Assembly (NCBI RefSeq): GCF_014640075.1
Contig: NZ_BMGG01000001.1
Location: 186,001-250,000, forward strand
Length of the DNA: 64,000 nt
Source of the DNA: Chelatococcus reniformis
Lineage (GTDB): Bacteria; Pseudomonadota; Alphaproteobacteria; Rhizobiales; Beijerinckiaceae
Direction of reading: 5' to 3'
Position 1 is the stretch's first letter. Each line of letters opens with the position of its first letter. Shown piece after piece: positions 41,046-49,290 of the stretch. The notes below the pieces were generated by a model. That model did no database searches. It was not told where the DNA came from and worked only from the letters and a program-made list of their open reading frames with translations. The translations under genes and the position numbers were made by a program.

Positions 41046-41444
41046 GTGAAGCTGCTCCTTGTCGTCGCCTGCGCCCTCATCGATGCGGACGGGCGCATCC
41101 TCATCGCGCAGCGCCCCGAGGGCAAGCCGATGGCCGGCCTGTGGGAGTTTCCGGGGGGCAAGCTGGAGCCGCCGGAAAGCCCGGAGCAGGCGCTCATCCG
41201 CGAGCTCGCCGAGGAGCTCGGCATCACCGTCAGGGAGCCGTGCCTCGCCCCGCTGACCTTCGCAAGCCACGCCTACGCGCAGTTTCACCTGCTGATGCCG
41301 CTCTACGTCTGCCGCCGCTGGGAGGGCATCGTGGCCGCGCGCGAGGGCCAGGCCATCAAATGGGTGAAGCCGAACAAGCTCCGCGACTATCCGATGCCCC
41401 CGGCCGACGAGCCGCTGATCCCCCATCTGATCGACCTGACCTGA
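41046..41444 (+). CDS. mutT: 8-oxo-dGTP pyrophosphatase (MutT-like Nudix)
   Basis: This 132-residue Nudix hydrolase removes oxidised nucleotides such as 8-oxo-dGTP from the pool. The Nudix box GGKLEPPESPEQALIRELAEELGI at about 37-60 fits GX5EX7REUXEEXGU. Before it, RPEGKPMAGLWEFPGGK is typical of MutT itself. The start is GTG at 41046, 7 bp after the SIMPL gene. The gene is the last of the argJ-SIMPL-mutT run and converges on the thioesterase. Confidence 0.93.
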   Translation: MKLLLVVACALIDADGRILIAQRPEGKPMAGLWEFPGGKLEPPESPEQALIRELAEELGITVREPCLAPLTFASHAYAQFHLLMPLYVCRRWEGIVAAREGQAIKWVKPNKLRDYPMPPADEPLIPHLIDLT

Positions 41445-41493
41445 GCGGGGCCCCTCGCCGGCCGGTTGCGGCGCACGGACAGGCTCGCAACGC

Positions 41494-41928
41494 TCAGATC
41501 AGGTGTGCGAGCACGGCACGCGCCGCCTCGGGGATCGGCACGGGGCGGCGGCTCTCGCGATCGACGTAAACGTGCACGAAACGCCCCTGGGCGGCGACCT
41601 TGTCGTCGCCCAGGCGGAAGATGCCTAGCGAATAGCGCACCGAGGACGACCCGAGCTGCGTGATGCGCAGGCCGGCCTCCAGGTGCTCGGGATAGGCTAC
41701 GCTCTCGAAGAAGACGCAGGCCGTCTCGACGACGAGGCCGATCGGACCGCTGCCGGTGACCGACAGCAGGCCGTTCTCGATCAAGTAGGCGTTCACGGCC
41801 GTGTCGAAGTAATGATAATAGACCGAGTTGTTGACGTGGCCGTAGGCGTCATTGTCGAGCCAGCGGGTCTGGATCGGCCGAAACAGACGGAAGTCGGCAC
41901 GGGTCAATCTCGTCTGGCGCTCGGACAT
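41494..41928 (-). CDS. Acyl-CoA thioesterase, hot-dog fold (YbgC/4HBT type)
   Basis: This 144-residue single hot-dog domain carries the motif TRWLDNDAYGHVNNSVYYHYFDTAVNAYL. The Asp in WLDNDAYGHVNN is the catalytic position of the 4-hydroxybenzoyl-CoA thioesterase family. Later segments (VVETACVFFESVAYPEHLEAGLRI, SSSVRYSLGIF, GRFVHVYVDRESRRPVPIP) also match. It hydrolyses an acyl-CoA; the exact substrate is unknown. The ATG at 41928 is well placed. It is encoded alone, divergent from the AbrB-type gene. Confidence 0.9.
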   Translation of the reverse strand: MSERQTRLTRADFRLFRPIQTRWLDNDAYGHVNNSVYYHYFDTAVNAYLIENGLLSVTGSGPIGLVVETACVFFESVAYPEHLEAGLRITQLGSSSVRYSLGIFRLGDDKVAAQGRFVHVYVDRESRRPVPIPEAARAVLAHLI

Positions 41929-42072
41929 GCAATTCGACCCGGTCGTGATATCGGCTGGGCTACATGCGCGATTTCACCGGTTTCGACAATGGGCCAAGGG
42001 CTGCGGATTCTGTTCCCCATCGCGTCACATCCGGCGCCGTCCGCCGGCCTCTTGTCGGGCTGACCGGCAACC

Positions 42073-43155
42073 GTGCGCGCCTGGCCCAGGACCCTGCAGT
42101 GGGTCGCGCTCTTCCTTGCGTCCGGCGTCTTCGGCGTTGCACTGCACGCCGCGCAGCTGCCCGCGGCCCTGCTGCTGGGCCCGTTGCTGGGCGCCATCTG
42201 CGTCGCGGTCTGCGGCGCCCAGCTGGCGCTGCCGCGGCCGGCCTTCATCGCGGCCCAGGGCATCGTCGGCTGCCTGGTGGCCCGGGCGATCACCGCCTCG
42301 ATCCTGTGGTCGATCGCCAAGGACTGGCCGGCCATGTTGCTGATCGTGCTGACGACGGTCATCGCCAGCGGCCTGGTCGGCGCCGCCCTGACCAGGCTCG
42401 GCACGCTGCCGGGGGCGACCGCGGCCTGGGGCTCGGCCCCCGGCGCCGCATCCGCCATGGTCGCCATGGGCGAGGCGTTCGGCGCCGATCCGCGGCTTGT
42501 CGCCTTCATGCAGTACCTGCGCGTCGTCTGCGTCGTGTTCACCGCCTCGCTCGTGTCGCGGCTGCTGCTCGGCGCCGAGCCGGTGGCGCTGGCGCCGTCG
42601 CATCCCCATGACGTGGCCCCCTGGACCAGCCAGATCGGGCCCGTCGCGGTCACCCTGCTCATCGCCTGGATCGGCGCCTTCATCGGGGCAAAGGCGCGCA
42701 TCCCCGCCGGCGGCATGCTGGTGCCGATGGTCGTTGGCGGCGCCCTGCACATCGCCGAGCTGGTGCCGCTGACGCTGCCGCAACCCCTGCTGGCCTGCGC
42801 CTATGCCGCCATCGGCTGGTATATCGGCCTGCGCTTCACGCCGAAGGTTCTGCTCCATGCGATCCGCGCCATGCCGCAGCTCCTGCTCGCCACCTTCGCG
42901 CTCATCGCCCTTTGCGGCGGCTCCGCCGTCGTGCTCCATCTCATGCTCGGAACGGACCCGCTCACCGCTTTCCTGGCGACCACGCCGGGCGGGCTCGACG
43001 CCGTCGCCATCATCGCCGTCGGCACCCACGCGGACGTGCCTCTGGTCCTCGCGGCACAGACCCTGCGGCTGCTGGCCGTGATCGTCACCGGGCCGCCCCT
43101 GGCGCGCCTCATCGCCCGGTTGAGCCGGCCGGCGGCCACCGATCCGGCGGTCTGA
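42073..43155 (+). CDS. AbrB-type membrane protein (PF05145)
   Basis: This 360-residue integral membrane protein has about ten helices in two internal repeats. The Gly-rich repeats LPAALLLGPLLGAI and IPAGGMLVPMVVGGAL, together with LPGATAAWGSAPGAASAMVAMGEAFGADPRLVAFMQYLRV and TTPGGLDAVAIIAVGTHADVPLVLAAQTLRLLAVIV, mark the AbrB/ammonia-monooxygenase-like family, named from weak historical links. The function is uncertain; it is not a DNA-binding AbrB. The start is GTG at 42073. It stands alone. Confidence 0.85.
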   Translation: MRAWPRTLQWVALFLASGVFGVALHAAQLPAALLLGPLLGAICVAVCGAQLALPRPAFIAAQGIVGCLVARAITASILWSIAKDWPAMLLIVLTTVIASGLVGAALTRLGTLPGATAAWGSAPGAASAMVAMGEAFGADPRLVAFMQYLRVVCVVFTASLVSRLLLGAEPVALAPSHPHDVAPWTSQIGPVAVTLLIAWIGAFIGAKARIPAGGMLVPMVVGGALHIAELVPLTLPQPLLACAYAAIGWYIGLRFTPKVLLHAIRAMPQLLLATFALIALCGGSAVVLHLMLGTDPLTAFLATTPGGLDAVAIIAVGTHADVPLVLAAQTLRLLAVIVTGPPLARLIARLSRPAATDPAV

Positions 43156-43326
43156 CCACCGCCCGGCGACGGAGGCACGGCGCGCCGCCGCAGGGTGCGC
43201 GACAGCACCGAAGTCCTGCTCGCGCCATGCCAGCTTTCCCTAGCCGGTCGTGTTTCGGCCCGATTCGGAGCGAACCATCGATCCACATTCGCGTTGGTCG
43301 ATAAAGCGATGCACGGAGTGGAACAG

Positions 43327-43737
43327 ATGACATTCTCGACCTTGAAGTTGGCTTTGGGCACGGCGTTGGCGGCCGGCGCCCTGACATTCGGCACCGTGGC
43401 AGCGCCGACGCCGGCCGAGGCCCGCCCGGGTTGGCACGGCGGCGGCGGTTGGCATGGCGGCGGCTGGCGCGGTGGCCCCCGCTACGGGGGGTGGCGTGGC
43501 GGGCCGCGCTATGGGGCCTGGCGCGGCGGCTACGGGCGCTACGGCTACGGCTACGGCTATCGCCGGCCCGGCTGGGGCTACGCGGCCGGCGGGCTCGCGC
43601 TCGGCGCTCTGGCGGCCGGCGCGGTCGCGGCGAGCGCATCGCCGGCCTATTACGGCTACGGCTGCACCTTGCAGCCCCGCCAGGTCGTCGATCAGTGGGG
43701 CCGGGTGTACGTGCAGAACGTGCGCGTCTGCTACTGA
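43327..43737 (+). CDS. Secreted Gly/Tyr/Arg-rich small protein
   Basis: This 136-residue protein has a signal peptide (MTFSTLKLALGTALAAGALT, cleavage near AEA/R32). A repeat-rich stretch of Gly, Trp, Arg and Tyr follows (WHGGGGWHGGGW, then GGxRYGxWRGG repeated, then YGYGYGYRRPGWGY). Next come a hydrophobic Ala/Gly segment (about 90-106) and a conserved-looking end CTLQPRQVVDQWGRVYVQNVRVCY with two Cys. Such proteins are frequent in rhizobia and of unknown function. The Ala/Gly segment could be a membrane helix. An ATG 18 bp upstream (43309) is an alternative start. Confidence 0.78.
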   Translation: MTFSTLKLALGTALAAGALTFGTVAAPTPAEARPGWHGGGGWHGGGWRGGPRYGGWRGGPRYGAWRGGYGRYGYGYGYRRPGWGYAAGGLALGALAAGAVAASASPAYYGYGCTLQPRQVVDQWGRVYVQNVRVCY

Positions 43738-43835
43738 GCGGCGGTCGGCTCCCTGGGCGGCGGCTCCGGAACGTGGGGCAGCCGCCACGGGTTTCCACAG
43801 GCGCGTGACCGTTCGCGCGCCCAGCCGAGAATTGC

Positions 43836-43864
43836 CGTTGACAGGAGGGGGAGGCGCCCTTAAA
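43836..43864 (+). promoter_or_regulatory. tRNA-Leu promoter
   Basis: TTGACA (43836-43841), exactly 17 bp and TATAAA (43859-43864) lie 22 bp before the tRNA-Leu gene. It is the strongest consensus promoter seen in the window, and its position fits transcription starting just before the tRNA. Confidence 0.88.
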
Positions 43865-43886
43865 CGGGCCCCCTGCTCCTAAGCAG

Positions 43887-43973
43887 GCCCAGGTGGCGGA
43901 ATTGGTAGACGCGCTGGTTTCAGGTACCAGTCTTGTAACAGAGGTGAAGGTTCGAGTCCTTTCCTGGGCACCA
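43887..43973 (+). tRNA. tRNA-Leu (anticodon CAG)
   Basis: This 87-nt gene has the acceptor stem GCCCAGG (43887-43893) pairing with CCTGGGC (43963-43969), discriminator A and an encoded CCA end (43971-43973). The D arm contains AATTGGTAGAC, and the anticodon loop is TTTCAGG with CAG. The long variable arm (about CTTGTAACAGAG) is typical of class II tRNAs, and the T loop is GGTTCGAGTCC. It reads CUG, the most used Leu codon in this GC-rich genome. A short GGCAC/GTGCC hairpin (43975-43991) follows as a weak candidate terminator. Confidence 0.97.
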
Positions 43974-44151
43974 TGGCACCCTACCAGTGCCTTATCCGCT
44001 GAACGGTCCACCGGGCCATCGCTTCCTCTCCTCGATCCACTCTTCCGCAAGCTCAGCAGCACGCCGGCCAACGCCAGCGGGCAACGATGATCCCCGCCTC
44101 GAGCACTGCCTTCGAGCTGCGGCGAGTCCGCGCGAAAGGGCGATGCGCCGG

Positions 44152-45210
44152 CTACTCCGCCGCCGGCGAGCCGAGCGGTGAGGACGCCAACCCCGGCGAC
44201 GGGCGGCGTGCCCGGCCCGGCTTGAACCGCAGGCAGGGCTGTTCGATCAGATACCACGACAGCGTGGCCGGCACCGCTGCCAGCGTCATTGACAGCAGAA
44301 CCATGGCCCACGGCCCGACCTGGTTTCCGGAGAGCTGGTTGATCGTCTGTTGGATGGGGAAGCTGTAGAGGAAGAGGCCGTAGGAGATGTCCAATCCCTT
44401 CGGCAAGACCGGCAGGCGCGGTCCGACCCCGAACGCCAGTATCGCGTAGGGCAACACTCCAATCAGCAGCAGTTCCTTGACCGGCGCGCTGGTCTCCACC
44501 ATCGCGACCGCCATCAGCATGGCAAAGCCCGCATAGATGTTGAGGATCCGCGCGCCGAGCACGGCGATGACCATGCCGACGATGAAATAGGGCATCAGGC
44601 CGAGGGCATTGTTCGCATCGGTGGCATACACCACCCACACCGTAGCGGGCGGCGACACGCGAACGCGCCAGACGACGAAGAGCGCGAACAGCAGCGCCGC
44701 GGCGACGAACACGCGCGGCCGCCGGCTCAGGGCAAGCAGCAGCGGCGGCGCCACCAGATACATGGCGAATTCGACCGGCAGGCTCCACAGGTTGCCGTTG
44801 ACGGCGCTGGGGTAGGTGTTGCCCGTGAACACCTCAGGTAGGGAAAAATTGATATAGAGCAGTATGTTATAGAGATAGTGCCAAGTCAGCGGATGGCGGA
44901 CGTAGTCGGCGGCGGACAGCGCGGTCAACGCCGGGCCGAGCACGAAGGCGGAGAGGGCGACGACGGCGATCAGGGCCGGGAAAATGCGCAGCGCCCGCCG
45001 CTCCAGATAGCGCGCCGGATTGGGGTCCCGCAGCCAGCTCAGCGCGATCAGGTAACCGCTGATCGAGAAGAAGATCTTGACGCCGATCGTCGACACGGCG
45101 TTGGCCGCGAAGCCGGGCGCCATGGCCCCTGCCAGGATGAAACCGTGCCCATAGACCACGAGCGCCGCGCCAAACAGCCGCAGCAGCTCGAAATTGTTGT
45201 CGCGAGCCAA
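44152..45210 (-). CDS. Acyltransferase-3 family membrane protein
   Basis: This 352-residue membrane protein has ten or so helices. It starts MARDNNFELLRLFGAALVVYGHGFIL, carrying the family's N-terminal His. GVKIFFSISGYLIALSWLRDPNPARYLERRALRIFPALI is the standard second motif. NLWSLPVEFAMYLVAPPLLLAL follows, and the end is YFLYSFPIQQ-like (GLFLYSFPIQQTINQL). It probably O-acylates a surface or secreted sugar. It differs from the acyltransferase at 24532 in lacking a soluble C-terminal domain. Base composition looks somewhat lower in GC than that of its neighbours, and it lies next to a tRNA gene, but I found no integrase or att repeat. Confidence 0.88.
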   Translation of the reverse strand: MARDNNFELLRLFGAALVVYGHGFILAGAMAPGFAANAVSTIGVKIFFSISGYLIALSWLRDPNPARYLERRALRIFPALIAVVALSAFVLGPALTALSAADYVRHPLTWHYLYNILLYINFSLPEVFTGNTYPSAVNGNLWSLPVEFAMYLVAPPLLLALSRRPRVFVAAALLFALFVVWRVRVSPPATVWVVYATDANNALGLMPYFIVGMVIAVLGARILNIYAGFAMLMAVAMVETSAPVKELLLIGVLPYAILAFGVGPRLPVLPKGLDISYGLFLYSFPIQQTINQLSGNQVGPWAMVLLSMTLAAVPATLSWYLIEQPCLRFKPGRARRPSPGLASSPLGSPAAE

Positions 45211-45604
45211 TCAGGCGCCCCCGTCTTCTGCTCGCTATGGCTTGTGGCGCGCCTCTGTCGATGGACGTGCGTCGCGAGTCAGCATCGTCATGTCATCGCG
45301 CCCCTATTCACGCCCACACGAGCCCTGTGGCGGTCTTCGCATCACGCTGTATGGCCAAGGTGAAGCTTCCAGCACCTGACCTATACGGCGGCTAATCGGC
45401 CGCAATGTGTCCCTGTTGTTATCGTTTGGTCAACCATGGCCGGCGAAATCTCGACGTCCGCTAAGCATCGAGCTGGCGCAGCTCGGCTTCCAGGACGACG
45501 CCGAGCACCTACGACGGCGCGGTTTGCACCGGGGCCAGAATCGTGCAAGCGACGGGGAGGCGGGCGCATGGCGCGCCCGCTCAGCCTGAGCGAAGCAGCA
45601 GCCC
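45211..45604. other. Intergenic region with no recognised feature
   Basis: This 394-bp divergent spacer separates the acyltransferase and RNase D genes. It is somewhat less GC-rich than its surroundings near 45400-45440. I see no convincing gene, repeat module or promoter match beyond a small GCGGC/GCCGC hairpin at about 45387-45402. Confidence 0.4.
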
Positions 45605-46219
45605 ATGACGATCCGTCTTCATCGGGGCGACCTGCCGGCCGACATCGCGTTCGGAGCGGCGGTCGCCATCGACACCGAGACCCTCGGCCTCAATCCCCTG
45701 CGTGACCGGCTGTGCGTGGTGCAGTTGTCCGCCGGCGACGGCAATGCCGAGGTGGTGCAGATCCTGCGCGGCGCCCCGCCGCCCATCAACCTGCTGCGCG
45801 TGCTGGCCGACCCCGGCGTGCTCAAGATCTTCCACTACGCCCGCTTCGACCTCGGCGTCCTGCGCCATGCCTTCGGCATCGTGCCGACGCCGGTCTACTG
45901 CACCAAGATCGCCTCGCGCCTGACGCGCACCTACACCGACCGGCACGGCCTGAAGGATCTCACCCGGGAGATCCTGGGGATCGACCTGTCCAAGCAGCAA
46001 CAGTCCTCCGACTGGGGGGCCGACCAACTGAGCGAGGCGCAGGTGGCGTACGCCGCATCCGACGTGCTGCACCTGCATGCGCTGAAGGCCAGGCTGGACG
46101 AGATGCTCGCGCGCGAAGGCCGGACGGCACTCGCCGAGGCCTGCTTCGGATTTCTGCCTGCCCGCGCCGAGCTCGACCTGCACGGCTGGCAGGAGCAGGA
46201 TATCTTCGCACACAGCTGA
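45605..46219 (+). CDS. rnd: Ribonuclease D-type 3'-5' exonuclease
   Basis: This 204-residue protein is a bare DEDDy exonuclease domain. Exo I is AIDTETLGL (about 21-29), Exo II is KIFHYARFDLGVLRHAFG (about 75-92) and Exo III is YAASDVLHLHAL (about 149-160). It lacks the HRDC domains of full RNase D, as do the short rhizobial homologues. It probably trims RNA 3' ends. It opens the conserved rnd-lptC-lptA-lptB-rpoN run. The ATG at 45605 is the first of the family-like sequence. Confidence 0.92.
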   Translation: MTIRLHRGDLPADIAFGAAVAIDTETLGLNPLRDRLCVVQLSAGDGNAEVVQILRGAPPPINLLRVLADPGVLKIFHYARFDLGVLRHAFGIVPTPVYCTKIASRLTRTYTDRHGLKDLTREILGIDLSKQQQSSDWGADQLSEAQVAYAASDVLHLHALKARLDEMLAREGRTALAEACFGFLPARAELDLHGWQEQDIFAHS

Positions 46220-46439
46220 GCTGCCGACGGGCCGCCGTTGCATTCAGGCCGTCCGTCCCCATCTGCAAGCGGGCCGGCGACGCACCATGCTGCGTGTCGT
46301 GCTACCATTGATTCACCAGCATGCCGCTAAAGTGCCCCGATTACCCCTGCAGGTTGGGGGCGTTCAAAAATGCGCCGCAGCATGTAAGAATGCCGGAGCG
46401 TGAGCTGGCGGCGACGCAGATGGAGACGCGGAACGACAG

Positions 46440-47195
46440 ATGAGCGAGAGCACGTGGGCCCCCGATAGCGATCCCGCCTGGGAGCCGCCGCGCGGCACCG
46501 GCGGCCGCCGGGCGAGGCCCGATGCCTATAGGGCGGCAGCACATCATTCGGGCTACGTCCGCCTGCTGCGGCGCGTTATTCCGATCGGCGCAGCCGTTGC
46601 GGTGGTACTGCTGATCATCGCCAGCGCGTTCAACCCCTTCGGCGGGCTGAAAGGCATCACCATGGGCCCGATCTCGATGACCGGGACCAAAGTGACCATG
46701 GAGCAGCCCAAGCTCACCGGCTTTCGTAAGGACAACAAGCCCTACGAGGTCACCGCCGTCGCCGCCGCCCAGGACGTTCGCAAGCCCAATGTGGTCGAGT
46801 TGCAGCAGATCAAGGCGCGGCTCGGCATGGACACCGACAATTCCGCCCACCTGGAGGCCGACACCGGCGTCTACGACATGAAGGCCGAACAGCTTCAGCT
46901 CGCCGGGGCCATCAAGGTGAAGACCGATTCCGGCTATCGCGCCGTGCTCAGTTCGGCCCAGGTCGACTTCAAGGGCGGCGGCGTGGTCACCCACGAGCCG
47001 GTCAAGATCACACTCAACGACGGCAGCACCGTCGACGCCAACTCCATGGACCTGCGCGACAACGGCAAGCGCATCGCCTTCGAGGGCCAGGTGCGCACGG
47101 TGCTGTTCATGAATGATGCGGACAAGCCGAAGGACCACGCCGAGCCTGGCGGCCACGCGCCGGCGGCCGCTGCGGGTGCGGGAGAGGCCAAATGA
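46440..47195 (+). CDS. lptC: LPS export protein LptC
   Basis: This 251-residue protein has a cytoplasmic N-terminus of about 40 residues, one transmembrane helix (about 47-65, VIPIGAAVAVVLLIIASAF) and a periplasmic LptC/YrbK beta-jellyroll. The characteristic segments KLTGFRKDNKPYEVTAVAAAQDVRKPNVVELQQIKARL and YDMKAEQLQLAGAIKVKTDSGYRAVLSSAQVDFKGG are present. It hands LPS from LptB2FG to LptA. It is longer than the E. coli protein, as usual in alphaproteobacteria. It overlaps lptA by 4 bp (ATGA), so the two are translationally coupled. Confidence 0.92.
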   Translation: MSESTWAPDSDPAWEPPRGTGGRRARPDAYRAAAHHSGYVRLLRRVIPIGAAVAVVLLIIASAFNPFGGLKGITMGPISMTGTKVTMEQPKLTGFRKDNKPYEVTAVAAAQDVRKPNVVELQQIKARLGMDTDNSAHLEADTGVYDMKAEQLQLAGAIKVKTDSGYRAVLSSAQVDFKGGGVVTHEPVKITLNDGSTVDANSMDLRDNGKRIAFEGQVRTVLFMNDADKPKDHAEPGGHAPAAAAGAGEAK

Positions 47196-47857
47196 TCGCG
47201 CGTTCCCTCGCGACCCTTGCGATCGCCGTCACCCTGGCCCTGGCCGGCGCGGCGGCGATGGCCCAGGGGGGTAAGCCGGCCAAGGCCGGCGCGGCGTCCG
47301 GCCCGCCGCTGGGCGGCCTGGGCGGCCTGGGCAACAGCAGCAAGGAGCCGATCAAGATCGACTCCGATCGGCTCGACGTCTTCGATAAGGACAAGAAGGC
47401 GGTCTTCTCCGGCAATGTCGTGGCGGTGCAGGGCGAGACCACCATGCGCTGCTCGAGCTTGACCGTATTCTACGAGCAGAGCGCCGCGTCCCAGCAGGGC
47501 GGCAAGCCTGCCGCGCCCGCGGCGCCCAAGCCGGCTGCCGCCGGCGCCGACAACGGCGTGCGCCGGCTGGACTGCGCCGGCCCGGTGACGGTCATCTCCA
47601 AGGACCAGATCGCCACCGCCGACAGCGCCAGCTACGACAAGACGGCCAACAAGGTCGTTCTTCACGGCAACGCCAAGCTGAGCCAGGGGCCCAACGTCAC
47701 CACCGGCGACAGCGTCGTCTACGACCTGAACACCAGCCAGGCGACGGTCGTCAACAAGCCGGGCGAGCGCGTGAGGGCGCTGTTGGTGCCGGGCAGCGAC
47801 CAGCAACAGCCCGGCCAGCCCAAGGCCAAGAGCGGCAAGAGCGCTGCGACCAACTAA
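47192..47857 (+). CDS. lptA: LPS transport periplasmic protein LptA
   Basis: This 221-residue protein has a signal peptide (MIARSLATLAIAVTLALAG, cleavage after MAQ). The OstA-like jellyroll follows: PIKIDSDRLDVFDKDKKAVFSGNVVAVQGETTMRCSSLTVFY and TADSASYDKTANKVVLHGNAKLSQGPNVTTGDSVVYDLNTSQATV. It forms the periplasmic bridge carrying LPS to LptDE. Two Cys (in MRCSS and LDCAG) may pair. An Ala/Pro-rich insertion splits the domain near 110-130. The following 338-bp spacer to lptB holds nothing I recognise. Confidence 0.92.
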   Translation: MIARSLATLAIAVTLALAGAAAMAQGGKPAKAGAASGPPLGGLGGLGNSSKEPIKIDSDRLDVFDKDKKAVFSGNVVAVQGETTMRCSSLTVFYEQSAASQQGGKPAAPAAPKPAAAGADNGVRRLDCAGPVTVISKDQIATADSASYDKTANKVVLHGNAKLSQGPNVTTGDSVVYDLNTSQATVVNKPGERVRALLVPGSDQQQPGQPKAKSGKSAATN

Positions 47858-48144
47858 GGGGGCGGCGCAGTGGCAGTGAAGCGGGGCGAAAGTGGAGCGG
47901 CGGGGCTGCTCCCGGCTTCGCCCCCGCCGACCCGGGGGTTGCAACCTCCCTGCGGAGCAGCAGGAGCATGTCCCGATCGAAGCGGCTCGACCGCTCGGCC
48001 GCACGCGCTCCGCTGCCCCGAGTCCGGCGTCACGGCGCCCGGCCGGCGACCGGAGCCGGCTGCCTTGCAGGCCCGATGGCAGTCGTTTAAGCACCGACCG
48101 GAACACGGGGGTGGGGGCGAAGGCATAACGCGAGCACGGCCCAG

Positions 48145-49164
48145 GTGAAAAGCCCACTCTTGTCCAGGCGGCAGGGCCGCCTATCACAGCACGACATGAC
48201 CGCCGGCGGCCGCAACGGCCCGGATGTCGACTATATCCCCGAGGTGGACGACACCCCGGGGGTCGACGCGGCGACGTACGCGTTCGAGCCGGTCGACCCG
48301 GAGCCGCAGGCGCGCCCACGCCCGCCCCTGCTTCGCCGGCTCGCGCAAGGGGTACAGCGGAGACGGCCCGCGCGCCGCGCTGCACCTGATGGGTCCGCGC
48401 CGGAGGAGGATGGGCCAGCCGAGGCAGGTCACTTCGGCGCCGCCGGCCTCCTCGCGGTGCACGGCCTGCAGAAGAGCTACGGCGGCCGCATGGTGGTGAA
48501 GGAGGCCGCGCTCAACGTGCGCAACGGCGAAGCGGTCGGCCTGCTCGGCCCCAACGGCGCCGGCAAGACGACGATCTTCTACATGATCACCGGACTGGTG
48601 GCCGCCGATCGCGGCATCATCAGCCTGGATGGCCACGATATCACCCGTCTGCCCATGTACCGACGCGCGCGCCTGGGCATCGGCTATCTGCCGCAGGAGG
48701 CGTCGATCTTCCGCGGCCTCAACGTCGAGGACAACATCCGCGCGGTGCTGGAGGTGACGCAGCCCGACCGCAAGGAGCGCGAGCGCGAGCTCGACCAGTT
48801 GCTGGAGGAATTCCACATCGCGCGGCTGCGCAAGGCGCCATCGATCGCTCTGTCGGGCGGCGAGCGCCGGCGCTGCGAAATCGCGCGGGCGCTCGCCGGC
48901 AGGCCGTCGTTCATGCTGCTCGACGAGCCGTTCGCCGGCATCGACCCGATCGCCGTCGGCGACATCCAGGATCTCGTCCGCCAGCTGACCCGGCGCGGCA
49001 TCGGCGTGCTCATCACCGACCACAACGTCCGCGAGACGCTCGGACTCGTGGACCGCGCCTACATCATTCACTCCGGACAGGTGCTGATGGAAGGCCGCGC
49101 CGAGGACGTGATCGCCAATCCGGACGTGCGGCGGCTCTACCTGGGCGAGGACTTCCGCCTTTAG
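48145..49164 (+). CDS. lptB: LPS export ABC transporter ATPase LptB
   Basis: This protein of up to 339 residues is the ATPase of the LptB2FG LPS extractor. The ABC domain begins near residue 100 (LLAVHGLQKSYGG). Walker A is GPNGAGKTT, the Q-loop is in GYLPQEASIFRGLNVEDNIRAVLE, the signature is ALSGGERRRCEIARAL, Walker B is FMLLDEPFAGIDP and the switch His is in ITDHNVRETL. The N-terminal extension of about 80-97 residues is charged and probably disordered. The GTG at 48145 and the ATG at 48196 are both possible starts. Long N-termini also occur in other rhizobial LptB proteins. Confidence 0.94.
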   Translation: MKSPLLSRRQGRLSQHDMTAGGRNGPDVDYIPEVDDTPGVDAATYAFEPVDPEPQARPRPPLLRRLAQGVQRRRPARRAAPDGSAPEEDGPAEAGHFGAAGLLAVHGLQKSYGGRMVVKEAALNVRNGEAVGLLGPNGAGKTTIFYMITGLVAADRGIISLDGHDITRLPMYRRARLGIGYLPQEASIFRGLNVEDNIRAVLEVTQPDRKERERELDQLLEEFHIARLRKAPSIALSGGERRRCEIARALAGRPSFMLLDEPFAGIDPIAVGDIQDLVRQLTRRGIGVLITDHNVRETLGLVDRAYIIHSGQVLMEGRAEDVIANPDVRRLYLGEDFRL

Positions 49165-49290
49165 GCCGCCCGCGCAGGCCGGCGCCCGGGCTTTTGACGC
49201 AACGCACAAAGGCGGCTACAACACCAAACAAGGGTATAAGCAAATCCTGTGCCGAGCAGCACAGACCCCTTGGGGCGTGGGTTCAAGAGT

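Noticed and set aside
43887-45210. Genomic island with tRNA attachment site
   Set aside because: I found no integrase, no duplicated tRNA 3' end and no second boundary, so it is kept only as a low-interest composition observation.
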